A DNA stretch of 32,652 nucleotides from Bacteroidales bacterium UBA1751 (GTDB taxonomy: Bacteria > Bacteroidota > Bacteroidia > Bacteroidales > UBA932): the NCBI GenBank assembly GCA_002315995.1, contig DCHN01000050.1, positions 25,682-58,333 on the forward strand, in the 5' to 3' direction. Under the pieces are notes generated by a model. It worked only from the letters and a program-made list of their open reading frames with translations, was not told the DNA's origin and did no database searches. The translations under genes and the position numbers were made by a program. Below are positions 32,642 through 32,652 of this stretch, one piece after another; the stretch's first letter is position 1, and each line of letters begins with the position of its first letter.

Positions 32642-32652
32642 ACAATGAAGAG
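32642..32652 (+). rRNA. Probable 5' end of 16S rRNA (first 11 bases)
   Basis: The window ends ACAATGAAGAG, which lines up with the E. coli 16S start AAATTGAAGAG (9 of 11), just before the universal AGAGTTTGATC site. A strong promoter and long non-coding leader upstream fit an rrn operon. The match is too short to be proof; the alternative is a protein start at the ATG at 32645. Confidence 0.6.

Noticed and set aside
32645..32652. Protein start at the ATG at 32645
   Set aside because: The long leader, promoter type and similarity of the terminal bases to the 16S rRNA 5' end fit an rRNA gene better; not fully excluded.
1..32652. CRISPR arrays, insertion sequences, integrases, phage genes or toxin-antitoxin pairs
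   Set aside because: No regularly spaced repeats, transposase or integrase motifs, or typical toxin-antitoxin gene pairs are visible in the window.

Overview
This window looks like chromosomal DNA from a member of the Bacteroidales (phylum Bacteroidota). The evidence is: repeated Bacteroidota-type promoters (TTTG, a 19-20 base spacer, then TAnnTTTG); fimbrillin-like lipoproteins next to a C10 (streptopain) protease; short Y-x-x-P/EV-type peptides; a homodimeric pyruvate:ferredoxin oxidoreductase; S9 peptidases with Bacteroidota-style signal peptides; and A/T-rich start regions with few Shine-Dalgarno sites. I see no insertion sequence, integrase, phage gene or CRISPR array.

Layout. 1-99 is the end of an unrecognised gene, followed by a terminator. 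225-2326 (minus) holds a secreted hypothetical protein and a NagX/DUF5009-type membrane acyltransferase. Divergent from these, 2422-8664 (plus) carries a small membrane protein and two tandem S9 serine peptidases separated by a perfect GC-rich inverted repeat. 8665-12814 is a ribosomal protein operon, rplC-rplD-rplW-rplB-rpsS-rplV-rpsC, with a strong promoter and a terminator. It starts at L3 rather than S10 and stops after S3, so the usual S10/spc continuation is absent. A class C beta-lactamase-fold lipoprotein converges on it (12877-14067).

14204-18486 is the most accessory part: a DUF2007-type small protein, a 50-residue peptide gene, a fimbrillin-like lipoprotein, a secreted C10 cysteine protease and a metallo-beta-lactamase-fold protein, all on the plus strand with small gaps. 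This is the best candidate for a little-described functional unit. 18501-20711 holds tRNA-His(GTG), a large carboxyltransferase (PycB/OadA-like) whose biotinyl-type domain lacks the expected lysine, and tRNA-Arg(CCG). 20744-21763 (minus) encodes a secreted protein ending in a TonB-receptor plug-like domain with no barrel.

21909-31263 is central metabolism: fabD (TTG start), nifJ/PFOR, then metH and metF. PFOR and the carboxyltransferase serve pyruvate/oxaloacetate metabolism. MetF makes the methyl-tetrahydrofolate that MetH uses to methylate homocysteine. 31280-32370 (minus) is a two-gene short-chain chromate-family transporter. The window closes with a strong plus-strand promoter, a roughly 177-base untranslated leader with boxA-like stretches, and what appear to be the first 11 bases of a 16S rRNA gene.
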